From NCBI RefSeq assembly GCF_022968795.1, contig NZ_JALJRB010000002.1, positions 308,858 to 372,857 of the forward strand: a stretch of 64,000 nt of DNA. Reading direction: 5' to 3'. The DNA comes from Desulfatitalea alkaliphila (GTDB lineage Bacteria > Desulfobacterota > Desulfobacteria > Desulfobacterales > Desulfosarcinaceae). Every line of letters begins with the position of its first letter. Position 1 is the first letter of the stretch. The notes beneath the pieces were generated by a model, which ran no database searches, was not told where the DNA came from, and saw nothing but the letters and a program-made list of their open reading frames with translations. The position numbers were made by a program, and so were the translations under genes. Positions 51,881 to 60,864 of the stretch are shown here, piece after piece.

Positions 51881-53293
51881 CTATTTTTTGTTGGACCGGC
51901 GCCAGATTTTCATCTTTTCCGCCGCCTGAATCAACTCTTCGCGGAAGTCGGGGTGCGCGATACTGATGATCCGTTCGGCCCGCATCCAGGTGGGGCAGGC
52001 GGTCAACTTGACCGCGCCGTATTCTGTGACGATGTAATCCACCATCTGCCGCGGAATGGTGACGATGGAGCCCAGGGAAAGCTGCGGCGTGATGCGCGAT
52101 TGCAGCCGGCCCTCGGCGTCGGTGTGGGTGGAGGCCAGACAGATGAAGCTCTTGCCCTTGCGCGACCACTGGGCCCCCAGCACGAAGTCCCACATGCCGC
52201 CGTTGCCGGACACCTGGCTCATGCCCAGGCTCTCGGCGTTGACCTGGGAAAAAAGGTCCACCTGGATGGCGTTGTTGATGCTGACCATGTTGTCGATCTG
52301 CGCGATGACCCGTGGATCGTTGGTGTAGTTGACAGGATAGGAGGCCAGCGCCGGGTTGTTGTGCATGAAGTCATACATGCGCTGGGAGCCGATGGCGAAG
52401 GTGTAGGCACACTTGTAGCGGTCGATGTTCTTCTTGGAACCGTTCATGCGGCCCGATTCGATCATGTCCACGTAGGCGTCCACGAACATCTCGGTGTGGC
52501 CGCCCAGGTTTTTCAGATCCGAATCGGCGATCAACTTGCCCACCATGTTGGGCATGCCGCCGATGCCCAACTGGATGCAGCAGCCGTCATAGATGTAATT
52601 CATGATGTGCCGGGCGATCTGCGTATCCACCTCGGTGGGCGCCACCTGGGGCGCATCGAACAGCACCTGCTCCGCCGGCGCCTCCACCACATGATCCACC
52701 CGCGAAATGTGCACCGCCTCCTCGTTGCCGCCGAGGCAGACGGGCATGTTGGGGTTGACCTCCACAATCACCACATCGGCCGTTTCGATCTTGGCCGAGG
52801 TCTCCGAGTTCTGGGGCCCGAGGTTGAAAAAACCGTCCTTGTCCATCGGCCCCACCTGGATCATGGTGATCCACTTCACATCACCGGATTTGTCCGGATC
52901 TTCGTAATAGATCGACCGACGCCCGCGGTGCAGCTTTTCGTTGGGGTCCTGGGTCAACAGCTCCCGGTAATAGAAAGGCCCTCTATGATAGAGGATGGGA
53001 CAGTAATAGCTGGTCGCCACATGGCCATGGAGCATGCGGGTCAACTTGCTCCACTGCCAGTCGATGTACATGAAACTGTCCGGAAAATTGACCACGGCCG
53101 GCACGGGCGGCATGGTCACGGCGGTGTACACGCTCACATCCCGCAACTCCCCGGCCCGCGCCGCCAGAGCCTGGTCCAGCAGCACCGGCTTGCCGTTGAA
53201 AAACCCATAATCCACAATGTCGCCGGACTTGACCGCCTTCACCGCCTCCGCCGCACTGACCCGCTTGGCCTCGTAATCTTGTTTGCAACCCAT
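51881..53293 (-). CDS. Acetyl-CoA hydrolase/transferase family CoA-transferase
   Basis: The 470-residue protein belongs to the class-I-like CoA transferases of the AcH1/4-hydroxybutyrate or butyrate CoA-transferase type: KRVSAAEAVKAVKSGDIVDYGFFNGKP at the N terminus, LGIGGMPNMVGKLI in the middle and VSGNGGMWDFVLGAQWSRKGKSFI towards the C terminus. It exchanges CoA between a short acyl-CoA and acetate or another acid. GGAGG precedes ATG 53293. The monocistronic-looking placement suggests general fatty-acid metabolism. Confidence 0.88.
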   Translation of the reverse strand: MGCKQDYEAKRVSAAEAVKAVKSGDIVDYGFFNGKPVLLDQALAARAGELRDVSVYTAVTMPPVPAVVNFPDSFMYIDWQWSKLTRMLHGHVATSYYCPILYHRGPFYYRELLTQDPNEKLHRGRRSIYYEDPDKSGDVKWITMIQVGPMDKDGFFNLGPQNSETSAKIETADVVIVEVNPNMPVCLGGNEEAVHISRVDHVVEAPAEQVLFDAPQVAPTEVDTQIARHIMNYIYDGCCIQLGIGGMPNMVGKLIADSDLKNLGGHTEMFVDAYVDMIESGRMNGSKKNIDRYKCAYTFAIGSQRMYDFMHNNPALASYPVNYTNDPRVIAQIDNMVSINNAIQVDLFSQVNAESLGMSQVSGNGGMWDFVLGAQWSRKGKSFICLASTHTDAEGRLQSRITPQLSLGSIVTIPRQMVDYIVTEYGAVKLTACPTWMRAERIISIAHPDFREELIQAAEKMKIWRRSNKK

Positions 53294-53421
53294 CGATGTA
53301 CCTCCATGTTCGACTTCAGAAGAAATCCATAGCAACCCCAATAAAACAAAACGGTCACATTATCCTTTAGCCGCCCACGGATCAAATCAATTCGAAAAAT
53401 TCGGTGGGAAAGACGCAAGAA

Positions 53422-53487
53422 GGGGACGTTCATGAAAATATGAATTTTTTTGCGGTTCAAAAAATTCATATTTTCATGAACGTCCCC
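53422..53487. repeat. Large perfect inverted repeat (29-bp arms), REP/MITE-like
   Basis: The arms GGGGACGTTCATGAAAATAT... and its exact complement are separated by an 8-base loop (TGCGGTTC). Length and symmetry exceed a normal terminator. It lies between the CoA transferase start and the end of the next gene, in a 208-base intergenic space. This is typical of a mobile or REP-type element; a role as terminator of the upstream gene at 53502 is possible as well. Confidence 0.75.
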
Positions 53488-53501
53488 GATGTTTCTGCTC
53501 C

Positions 53502-54236
53502 TTAATTATCGAAGCGCACCTTGGCCCACATGTAGCCGCTGGACTGCCACTCCTGCTGATCCAGAATTTCAACACGGCTGCCTTCCGCCAACACCTCTTG
53601 CACTGCAGCGAATTGGCCGAAGATCGACGGCATCGCCGCCCGCACATTCAGTGCACCGGTCTCCCTTCGCACCTCGAAAGTCTTGCCGACCAGGTTGGCA
53701 GGGGGTTCGTTCACGGGAAAGTTCAAGTATCTGGTTTTCCAACCGCTCTTTTCCGAAACGAAATGACCCAAATAGACCCATCCGTCTTCGTGTTTGCCCG
53801 CTTCAGGCATTGGCACCGGCGGAGGCGACGGAAAAGGAAGCGGCAATTGGTCGGAAGGGTTGGCTTGTCGCATGATGCGATCGGCAACTTCGACTGTTCT
53901 GACATTCTCGGCGGACCCGGTATCTCTGTCCGCCCTGGAAATCAGAATCTTGAGGGCGGCCGGATCATCACGGACCTCTGCGATTTTGTCGACCAGGGTC
54001 CGGTACCCCAGCTCTTCGAACACGAAATAGCCGTACTCCCTTTCCGCCCGGTTTTCCGAGTTGATGTATATCCGATACTTGTCGAGCGCTTCGATACGCG
54101 CCAATTGCATCTGGCGCTGATTGTATGTGTAGGTCGCGTAGGTGGCTACCAACGATGCAATGAGGGTCGCGATGATCGGGGTCAAAAAACGAAAGGATGG
54201 TTCCTTCTTTGCCGGCTCTGTTGGGTTGTCATTCAT
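53502..54236 (-). CDS. Membrane-anchored protein with C-terminal SH3-like region, unknown function
   Basis: The 244-residue protein has one N-terminal helix (FLTPIIATLIASLVATYATYTY), a helical region, a Pro-rich linker (LPLPFPSPPPVPMPE) and a C-terminal beta-rich segment (LNVRAAMPSIFGQFAAVQEVLAEGSRVEILDQQ) that resembles bacterial SH3 domains. It is anchored in the inner membrane with the bulk probably periplasmic. GGAGG precedes ATG 54236. Confidence 0.65.
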   Translation of the reverse strand: MNDNPTEPAKKEPSFRFLTPIIATLIASLVATYATYTYNQRQMQLARIEALDKYRIYINSENRAEREYGYFVFEELGYRTLVDKIAEVRDDPAALKILISRADRDTGSAENVRTVEVADRIMRQANPSDQLPLPFPSPPPVPMPEAGKHEDGWVYLGHFVSEKSGWKTRYLNFPVNEPPANLVGKTFEVRRETGALNVRAAMPSIFGQFAAVQEVLAEGSRVEILDQQEWQSSGYMWAKVRFDN

Positions 54237-54334
54237 CACCCACCTCCTTCTCAACACAAATGGGGGAGACGCGGTAGACTTTTATAATTTCAAGCCCTGT
54301 AAAGTCTTGGGGTTATCGTTTTTCCCTTTTTAAG

Positions 54335-57300
54335 TTAAAAAGTTAAGGGCGTCCCTTCCGTGCCTTCCGTGCGCGCGTGGAGAATGGCAAAAGGTTCTTT
54401 GGGTGTGTCTCGGTAAAGGGTGAGCCGTTGGGCGTAGTCGGTCTGCCGGTCGCGCCGTTCCATGCTGTTCATGTTCTTGGTGATGCAGTACCGAATCTCG
54501 GCCCGGTTGAGATCCACGATCAGGGTGGCTCCGCCACGGAAAGGCACGGCGCTGCCGGGCATCTCGGCGGATTGGGTGATGCCCACGATCACCGAGGGGT
54601 GCAAATCCCCCTGGGGCGAAATCTTCTGTGAAATACGCAGACGAACGATGCTGTAGTCCAGTTCGGGATTCAGCCCCAGGGCGGCGGCCAGATCGGCGGA
54701 CACGCCAGACTCTTCAAGAATGCCGTCCAGCTCCCGCCGCAGCGCGTCCTTGCAATCGCTGGACTGTTCGAACAACTCCCGGCGCGTCGCGGTAAACCCG
54801 CGTTTGGCGATGAAGCCGGAGAGCAGATCGAATATTCGCCCCAGGACCGGCTTGCGTCCCCCTGGGGGCGGCTGCCAGAGCAGGGTTTCGATGGAGAGGG
54901 TGGGCAGCCGGCGAGGGTATATGCCCCATTTGCGGAACGCCTCGACGAAGGCGATGCGATAGTGGAAGGGGTCGTCCGGCACGGTGTCGTAATCGGCCGT
55001 GATCAAGGCCCGCAGAAAATCGCCGAAGGTGATGTCCACGGGGGGGCAGTAGTCCAGGGCCCGGATGCACATGCCCAGCACGTGATCGGCGGTCTTGGCC
55101 ACCTCCTCGAATAGCCGGTTGACCAGGTCGGGATGCAGGGCCCCCAGCGGCAGCACGCCGCTGCCGGCGGTGGCCAGGCGCACCAGGTCCGCGGTCCGGT
55201 TGCGGTAGATCGCCGTGAAGGCATCGTAAACCGCGGCCAGCAAGAGCGCGCCGCGATCGTGGGGCGTCATGACATTCTGGTAGGCGGCCGGATCGGGCTG
55301 CAATTTTTCCGATCCCTCGGGCGTGTACGCGCGGTAGGCACTGCGCAGGGCGGCATGGCCGGTGGTCGCCCGGGCGAACTGGCGCGCCAGGTTGCCCAGC
55401 AGGCTCTCCATCTCCAGTGCGCCGCGCACCGCGGCCAACTGGCGCTTGACCACGTCCACATGGGAAAATTGCTGAAACAGCGCCACGATATCGGCAAAGG
55501 CCTCGTGGAAGGCCAGCACATCGGGGTTGCTCGGTTCGCGGAACCCCTGGTGCATGCCGTCCAGCAAGGCATGGGTGACCTCGTGGGCGATGATGTCATG
55601 GGAAAGGCAGGTGTAGACCCGGCCGCCGGGATAGGCCGCCGTGGGGTCGCCGTCCCCGGCCTGGAAATAGCCGAACAGCACCGCCTTGCGGTCGGGACTG
55701 TAAAAGGCGTTGCGATCGCGCATGGCGTGGGGGAATATTTTGAGCCGCTGCACGAAATCGCCATCGGCGTCCGCCCACTGCATGCGCCGGCCCAGGGCGG
55801 CCTCGAAATGGGCGATGGTGGACATGGCCACCGCATAGACCATCTGCTGGTGGAACTGGGGGTTGCCCTCGGAAGGCGCCAAACCGTCCTGGGCCAGAAT
55901 GTCGCGGTCATTGAGGTCCACCGGCGCGTAACGGGTGTCCTCGGAATAGTCGAAATCCACCACTTCCAAGTACTCGCCCACGGGGCCGGGCGCCAGATCG
56001 GACTCCCAGAGCACCTTGTAGGTGGTTTCGCTGATGGCCACGTGGGCCAGCTCCGTGGAGAGGCTGGGATCCAGGGCATAGCCGCGCAGTTTTCGATAGG
56101 GCGGCGCGGCCCGGCGGGCCGTCAGGGCGATGGTCGGCCGCGGCGCGCTGGAAGGCGCGGCCGCCGGTATCGCCTTGACCTTGCCCTTGAGGTGCCCGGC
56201 CAGGTATTGCTTCACGGTGCCGGAGGCCTCGGGGTCGGCGATGAGCGCCTCGAAGAAGCGACGCTGCACACCTTTGGCGATGCGCGATGCCGCCAGATGG
56301 GGATCGGGAATGATCTCCTGCAGTGTCTTGGAATGCTGGGTGCGCTGCAGGATCTCCAAGTGCACCATTTCATCGGCGGCCGGCGCCGCCCCTAATCCGG
56401 TCAGCACCCGCAGGAAAGGAAAGGTGGCCGAATCCGGCTCGCGCCTGCGCAGTTCGGAGGCCTTGGCCGGCTGCACCGCCAGGGCGGCGGCCGCATCCAG
56501 GGTGCCGTTGCCGAAGTAGGTACGCCAGTCGTCGCGGGTGTTTTTGCGGGCCGCGTCGAATAGGGCCTTGCGCACCGCCTCCACCCGCATCCACCCCTTG
56601 GGGTAAGCGGCGATGGCATCGAAATGCTTCTGAATGTAAAGTGCCGCCGCCGCGGCCACCTGGGGCGTGGCCGCCGAGGTGCCTGCGCCGTTCCAGCGGT
56701 AGGCCCGCGCACAGCCCCAGCGCGCCCAGGGAATGTTGGGCGTGTAGGCCGCGATGGCCGTATCCATGCGGCTGTCCGGACCATGGTTGCCGGCCATGGT
56801 GCGCAGTCCCAAATCATAGTAGGGGCGGCCGTCCTGCATCACCCCGCACACCGCCGTGACCCGTTCGTAGCGCGCCGGGTACACCAGGCGACGCGTGGGC
56901 AGGCCACCGAAATTGTTGCCGGCGGCCGCGAAAATACAGATGCCCAGGTCGTAGGCCCGGTTGACCATCTCGGTCCAGGCCGCCGACGCCACCCCCCCCA
57001 TGCTGATGCTGACCACATCGCAACGCATATCCGATTTGCCCCGCGGCGCGGCGATGTAGTCCAAGCCGCGGGCCAAGCCGCTGGTGTAGAACAGCACCAC
57101 CGAGGCGGCCACCCGCACGGGAATGATGCGCGCCTCGTAAGCACCGCCCAGATAATCGCCCGTCTCCGCATCCGGAAAGAACAGATCGCTCAACATGCCG
57201 CCGGCCAGAATGCCGATGGTGCCGGTGCCGTGGCCGGGCGCCTTGAGCATGCCGGTAACGAAAGGATCCACGGCACGGTGGGGATCTTCCCCTTCCAAAA

Positions 57301-57880
57301 CGTTGAACTCCAGCGGATCGGGCGTCGCCAAGCCGGGAGGCCGGAGCCGGTGCTGTGGATCATACCCCGTATCGAGGTGCCCGATGCGCACCCGCCGCGG
57401 ATTGTCCGCCCGCGCGGCCTTGCGCGCGGCACGCAACCCGCTGAAACCGTCCTCCAAATGCCAATCGGGCCGCTCGCCGTGGGGCACCTTCTTGTGGTCC
57501 ATCCACCTCTGATCCGTGGCGCACCCTTCCACGATGCCGAAAGGCGAGACCGATTCGGGCGTCTCCGCCGGCATCCAGACCTGGGGCCAGTCGGGCTCGG
57601 CATAGGTGATACCGGCCGCTCCGGCCGCCGCGGCGAACGCTTCCTGCCGCGGATCGTTGAGCTTGTGGCACTCCTCCCAAGCGGTCGACGGGTCCATCTC
57701 CTCTCCCGTCTCGGCGACGTACCAGTCCTGCCCGCCGGCCAGGCCCAACCCCGCAATGGCGCTGGAATAGGGAAGTAAAGGGCGCAACCGCAGGGCCATG
57801 GGTCCCAACGGGGTGGCCGCCGCCGCAAGGGCGTGACCGATCTTGGCATCGGCTTTAACCAGCAAACGTATCCCGGCCAT
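54335..57880 (-). CDS. Subtilisin-like S8 protease fused to a thermolysin-like (M4-type) metalloprotease
   Basis: The 1181-residue protein starts with an S8 catalytic domain: Asp in HLDTGYDP, His in GHGTGTIGIL and Ser in GTSAATPQVAAA. After a linker, a zinc-protease region has HEVTHALLDGMHQG and a following EAFADIVALF Glu, as in gluzincins. Two catalytic mechanisms in one polypeptide is unusual. There is no recognisable signal peptide at MAGIRLLVK. GAAGGAGG precedes ATG 57880; an earlier in-frame ATG exists at 57973. The C-terminal ~130 residues are unassigned beta-rich sequence. Confidence 0.8.
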   Translation of the reverse strand: MAGIRLLVKADAKIGHALAAAATPLGPMALRLRPLLPYSSAIAGLGLAGGQDWYVAETGEEMDPSTAWEECHKLNDPRQEAFAAAAGAAGITYAEPDWPQVWMPAETPESVSPFGIVEGCATDQRWMDHKKVPHGERPDWHLEDGFSGLRAARKAARADNPRRVRIGHLDTGYDPQHRLRPPGLATPDPLEFNVLEGEDPHRAVDPFVTGMLKAPGHGTGTIGILAGGMLSDLFFPDAETGDYLGGAYEARIIPVRVAASVVLFYTSGLARGLDYIAAPRGKSDMRCDVVSISMGGVASAAWTEMVNRAYDLGICIFAAAGNNFGGLPTRRLVYPARYERVTAVCGVMQDGRPYYDLGLRTMAGNHGPDSRMDTAIAAYTPNIPWARWGCARAYRWNGAGTSAATPQVAAAAALYIQKHFDAIAAYPKGWMRVEAVRKALFDAARKNTRDDWRTYFGNGTLDAAAALAVQPAKASELRRREPDSATFPFLRVLTGLGAAPAADEMVHLEILQRTQHSKTLQEIIPDPHLAASRIAKGVQRRFFEALIADPEASGTVKQYLAGHLKGKVKAIPAAAPSSAPRPTIALTARRAAPPYRKLRGYALDPSLSTELAHVAISETTYKVLWESDLAPGPVGEYLEVVDFDYSEDTRYAPVDLNDRDILAQDGLAPSEGNPQFHQQMVYAVAMSTIAHFEAALGRRMQWADADGDFVQRLKIFPHAMRDRNAFYSPDRKAVLFGYFQAGDGDPTAAYPGGRVYTCLSHDIIAHEVTHALLDGMHQGFREPSNPDVLAFHEAFADIVALFQQFSHVDVVKRQLAAVRGALEMESLLGNLARQFARATTGHAALRSAYRAYTPEGSEKLQPDPAAYQNVMTPHDRGALLLAAVYDAFTAIYRNRTADLVRLATAGSGVLPLGALHPDLVNRLFEEVAKTADHVLGMCIRALDYCPPVDITFGDFLRALITADYDTVPDDPFHYRIAFVEAFRKWGIYPRRLPTLSIETLLWQPPPGGRKPVLGRIFDLLSGFIAKRGFTATRRELFEQSSDCKDALRRELDGILEESGVSADLAAALGLNPELDYSIVRLRISQKISPQGDLHPSVIVGITQSAEMPGSAVPFRGGATLIVDLNRAEIRYCITKNMNSMERRDRQTDYAQRLTLYRDTPKEPFAILHARTEGTEGTPLTF

Positions 57881-58305
57881 AGGGCGTTCCTCCTTCGAAT
57901 ATGGGTTTGTTTCTTTCATGCGACCCTGCGGAAGGTCGTGGAATATGGGGCATCGGCAACAAGATTGCTGCATACGCCGGGATCCAGCAGGGATGTTCGC
58001 GCAGCCGGTCCGAGAAAAGGAGAAGGAGAAGGTGAGAGAGCCGGCAGGGCGATTGTCGTTATTCGGTCACACGGCGCCGGACAGGCGTTTGGGCAATGTG
58101 CACAACAGGCCGGTTGCAAAACCCGCCGGGTGCAATGCAAGGCGTTTTCGTTATTCGGCAGGTGCCGCAATCAAGGTGCCGATAAAACGAATATACCCAA
58201 GCACGGTTCAATCGCGCAAGTTGATATTTGGCAGGATGCGCCGAAGGTCGGGCGCTGTGCGGTTGCGATCCATCTTTCGGCCATCATTGGAAATAGGGGG
58301 TTAGG
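57881..58305. other. Intergenic region without recognised feature
   Basis: About 425 bases between the S8 protease start and the C_GCAxxG gene stop. Open frames here look like chance; no clear hairpin or promoter seen. Confidence 0.4.
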
Positions 58306-58764
58306 TCATCTTTTGGCCACTAGCACGCGCGCTGCCATTTCAGCAGCCTTGCCGGTGATCTGTTGACAGCGCCGGCCAAGCCCTTGCGCCGTGAACATCT
58401 CTTGTCCTTCCGGCGTGCTCAAATCACAGCCACCCAACAACACCGAACAGTCGCGGCTGCCAAACTCGCTTTCGAAAGCCCGAACGAGTTGCTGGGTTGC
58501 GATGTAGGCAGGCGCAACCGAATCCGTTGGGGTTGAGCGGCCCAATGACAAGCCCACGGCCATGATGGCGCCCGTGAGTGCACCGCAAATCCCGCACGTT
58601 CGGGACATACCGCTACAGAAGCCGGTAGCCGCATTGGGTAGAACCTCTGAGTCAATGCCCATGTCCCTTGCAATAGCTAGGACAACACTCTCCGCACAAT
58701 AAAATCCGGAAGCAAAAAAAGCTTCGGCAGACTTGCCGACTTCAGGTATTGCGGTCCCTTCCAT
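58306..58764 (-). CDS. C_GCAxxG_C_C family redox protein
   Basis: The 152-residue protein matches the C_GCAxxG_C_C family: FYCAESVVLAIARDMG, CSGMSRTCGICGALTGAIMAVGL, then RDCSVLLGGCDLS and a final C (RRCQQI). These are redox-active, cluster-binding proteins of anaerobes. The start ATG 58764 has AAAGGAATC upstream; the longer open frame to 58950 is unlikely. Confidence 0.85.
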   Translation of the reverse strand: MEGTAIPEVGKSAEAFFASGFYCAESVVLAIARDMGIDSEVLPNAATGFCSGMSRTCGICGALTGAIMAVGLSLGRSTPTDSVAPAYIATQQLVRAFESEFGSRDCSVLLGGCDLSTPEGQEMFTAQGLGRRCQQITGKAAEMAARVLVAKR

Positions 58765-59073
58765 ATCAGATTCCTTTATTACGCTTAGCGTTGCCTTCGG
58801 CGTACGGCAAAACCCTCGGCGTTCGCGATTGTCATTTCGAAGCTGTACCAGCACTTCAGGGAGCGCCACCTCCCCATCGGCCTGCAGGGTTACCTGCCTG
58901 CGCTTAGACCATCTTGTTCTCTGCCCTAAACCTGCGGGCAACTCCGCCATGGCCCCAAGGCTCGATACGGGTGGGTGGCCGACCCTTACAGAAAATCATT
59001 ACGGATTCCCTCCCGACAAAAACCTTCACCCTGCAAGATGTGCCGAGTCTTGCTCGGCGCGATAACGCAAAAC
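58765..59073. other. Upstream region of the C_GCAxxG gene, holding an attC-like site at its right end
   Basis: About 310 bases without a supported gene. An attC-like element (59059-59118) begins at the right end. Nothing else recognised. Confidence 0.4.
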
Positions 59074-59118
59074 TCAGCGGCGAGGCTTTCCCGCTTCCGC
59101 TGAAGTGCCTTGCTGGGC
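59059..59118 (+). repeat. attC-like site A
   Basis: CGATAAC ... CTCAGCGG - spacer - CCGCTGA ... GCTGGGC. The arms share the TCAGCGG/CCGCTG core with site B at 59755. The left box resembles RYYYAAC, the right GTTRRRY with one change. It overlaps the 3' end of the reverse-oriented gene at 59074. Confidence 0.45.
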
Positions 59119-59532
59119 GCCGATTGTCATTAGCGCATCACGAAATAGGTGCGCTTTTTCTGTTTTGAATCGGAATTCAATCACACCTTTCCACTCTTCT
59201 CGAAAGCTTGATGGTTCGAACGAGAGACACAACTTTTGTTCTTCTGGGGTATCAACATACAGGTGTGCTATCCTGGGGTCTTCAACAGAGATATTTATCT
59301 GACGCTTCCCGTACGTGTAGCAGACCACTCGCACCTTCGTTACTGCAAGCCAACCAGAAAATCCCTCAGTGCGGTGACGATATCGCTTGCCCGGGCCATT
59401 AACGTTCTTTGTTACGAACCAGCCTACAATGCCTTCATCAAAAACAACGATTCCTTCTTGCTCAAGCACTGGGCGTATTTTTTTGGGGACAGAACCAAAC
59501 CCGAATAGCCGATATAAGATTGTTTTCTTCAT
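59074..59532 (-). CDS. Small protein with PH-like fold, unknown function
   Basis: A 152-residue protein, beta-rich and with no signal or membrane segment (EGIVVFDEGIVGWFVTKNV; FSGWLAVTKVRVVCYTYGKRQINISVEDPR; VIEFRFKTEKAHLFRDALM). The closing helix and strand pattern recalls bacterial PH-like domains. It lies between attC-like sites A and B, on the reverse strand relative to them. No partner gene. Confidence 0.55.
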   Translation of the reverse strand: MKKTILYRLFGFGSVPKKIRPVLEQEGIVVFDEGIVGWFVTKNVNGPGKRYRHRTEGFSGWLAVTKVRVVCYTYGKRQINISVEDPRIAHLYVDTPEEQKLCLSFEPSSFREEWKGVIEFRFKTEKAHLFRDALMTIGAQQGTSAEAGKPRR

Positions 59533-59586
59533 TATGTTTCCCTTTAGTGGTTATGCACAAAACCCAAGTTGGGGCTTGCCCCGTTG

Positions 59587-59698
59587 GAAATCGAAATCGG
59601 GATCGCTATCGTGATCGCTATCGAAATCGAAGCGAAACGAGGCGCAAAACGGACCTGAATCGATTTCGATCCCGATCCCGGTCCCGATTTCAATACTG
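59587..59698. repeat. Imperfect hexanucleotide (TCGNNA-type) repeat block
   Basis: Alternating TCGAAA, TCGGGA, TCGCTA and TCGTGA hexamers (59589-59630) are followed by a complementary block (59659-59692), so the RNA could fold back. Similar ATCGNN repeats occur near small genes in related genomes as I recall. Open frames through it encode Arg/Asp repeats and are not likely real genes. Confidence 0.55.
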
Positions 59699-59754
59699 CT
59701 TTTGTCCGCCTCTCATCTTACTTGGGCTTTATGCATAAGCGCTTTCCCTTTTCC

Positions 59755-59818
59755 GCCCAACGCACCGGTTCAGCGGCGAGCAGCGCAGCGTACCGTCCGC
59801 TGCAACCGGTTGTTCAAG
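59755..59818 (+). repeat. attC-like site B, 3' box apparently altered
   Basis: GCCCAAC box, ACCGGTT and CAGCGG arms, their complements CCGCTG and AACCGGT with one extra base, then GTTCAAG where GTTRRRY is expected. This is the classic attC layout. The last box carries the IS91 target-like GTTC/CAAG and precedes the IS91-type genes, so the element may have inserted there. Confidence 0.6.
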
Positions 59819-59979
59819 TAAGCCGCTACGCGGCAGGGGTGCCCCGAAGCACCTCACATAAAAGTCCTATCCGCCGGATCCCACCCGAATTTAACAATTC
59901 AATTGCATTCCTGGTATCCTTTTATGGCGTCGTCCGCATGGGGCGGATGACAAATCCACCATTATATAGGAGGCATACC

Positions 59980-60864
59980 ATGAAAGATTATTACCAACAA
60001 TCGATTAAGGCCCTTCAGCTTGCCGGTATGAGCGAACGCACTCAGCATTGCTATACGCGTTCGGTGCGCCAACTGGTCGAGTTTTACAAGCTTTCCCCCA
60101 AAAAGATCACCGAACAGCAGCTGCAGGACTATTTCTTACACCGACGCAACAAGGATAAATGGTCGGCTGCCACCCTGCGAATCGCCCAAAGCGGCATCAA
60201 GTTTTTTTTTACCAATGTGCTCGAGCGCGATTGGCACACCTTCAATTACCTTAACGCCAAGCGGGAGCGCCGTCTGCCGTGCATTTTGAGCCGCGAGGAG
60301 GTCTTTCGGATTCTGGGCAAGGTCAAGACCTTTCACAACTACGCTTTTTTGTCGACGGTCTATGCCTGCGGGCTCAGATTGTCCGAGGCTTTGGCCATTG
60401 AGGTGGCCGATATCGACAAATCACGCATGATGCTCCATGTCCATCGCGGTAAAGGGGCAAAAGATCGCTTCGTGCCACTGCCGGCCGATACGCTCGCTTT
60501 GCTTCGCAGGTACTGGGTCACACATAAAAATCCTGCGCTGGTTTTCCCGGCGCTGGGCCGGGGACTCAATAAGGGCGCTGTTTCCAAGACGCACATGTCC
60601 ATTGAAAGCGTGCAAGGCGCTTTCCGGCAGGCCCGTTACGCTGCCGGGATCAATAAGCGCCGGGTTTCGGTGCACACGTTGCGCCATTGCTATGCCACCC
60701 ATCTGCTCGAAGCGGGCACCAATCCCAGGGTCATTCAACGATACATGGGCCACGGCAATCTGGAGACTACCATGGCCTACTTTCATCTGACCCAAAAGGG
60801 GGCCGAGGACGCCTATGCGATCATCGACACTTTGATGAAAGGATTCGACCATGGCAACGCTTAA
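59980..60864 (+). CDS. Tyrosine recombinase of an IS91-type element
   Basis: The 294-residue protein has the phage-integrase N-terminal SAM-like domain and catalytic residues R (CGLRLSEAL), HxxR (HTLRHCYATHLLE), H (MGHGNLETT) and Y (MAYFHLT). Recombinases of this type accompany Y2 transposases in IS91 relatives. Start ATG 59980 has AGGAGG 8 bases upstream; the open frame from 59722 is attC and leader. Its stop overlaps the transposase start. It lacks the IntI-specific patch, so I do not call it an integron integrase. Confidence 0.85.
   Translation: MKDYYQQSIKALQLAGMSERTQHCYTRSVRQLVEFYKLSPKKITEQQLQDYFLHRRNKDKWSAATLRIAQSGIKFFFTNVLERDWHTFNYLNAKRERRLPCILSREEVFRILGKVKTFHNYAFLSTVYACGLRLSEALAIEVADIDKSRMMLHVHRGKGAKDRFVPLPADTLALLRRYWVTHKNPALVFPALGRGLNKGAVSKTHMSIESVQGAFRQARYAAGINKRRVSVHTLRHCYATHLLEAGTNPRVIQRYMGHGNLETTMAYFHLTQKGAEDAYAIIDTLMKGFDHGNA

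Noticed and set aside
51818..53332. 504-codon plus-strand open frame
   Set aside because: Fully antisense to the CoA transferase gene; no family signature.
55133..57778. Long plus-strand open frames across the protease gene
   Set aside because: Shadow frames of the S8/metalloprotease gene.
59980..60864. Integron integrase (IntI)
   Set aside because: Tyrosine recombinase lacks the IntI-specific insert and is joined to an IS91-type transposase.
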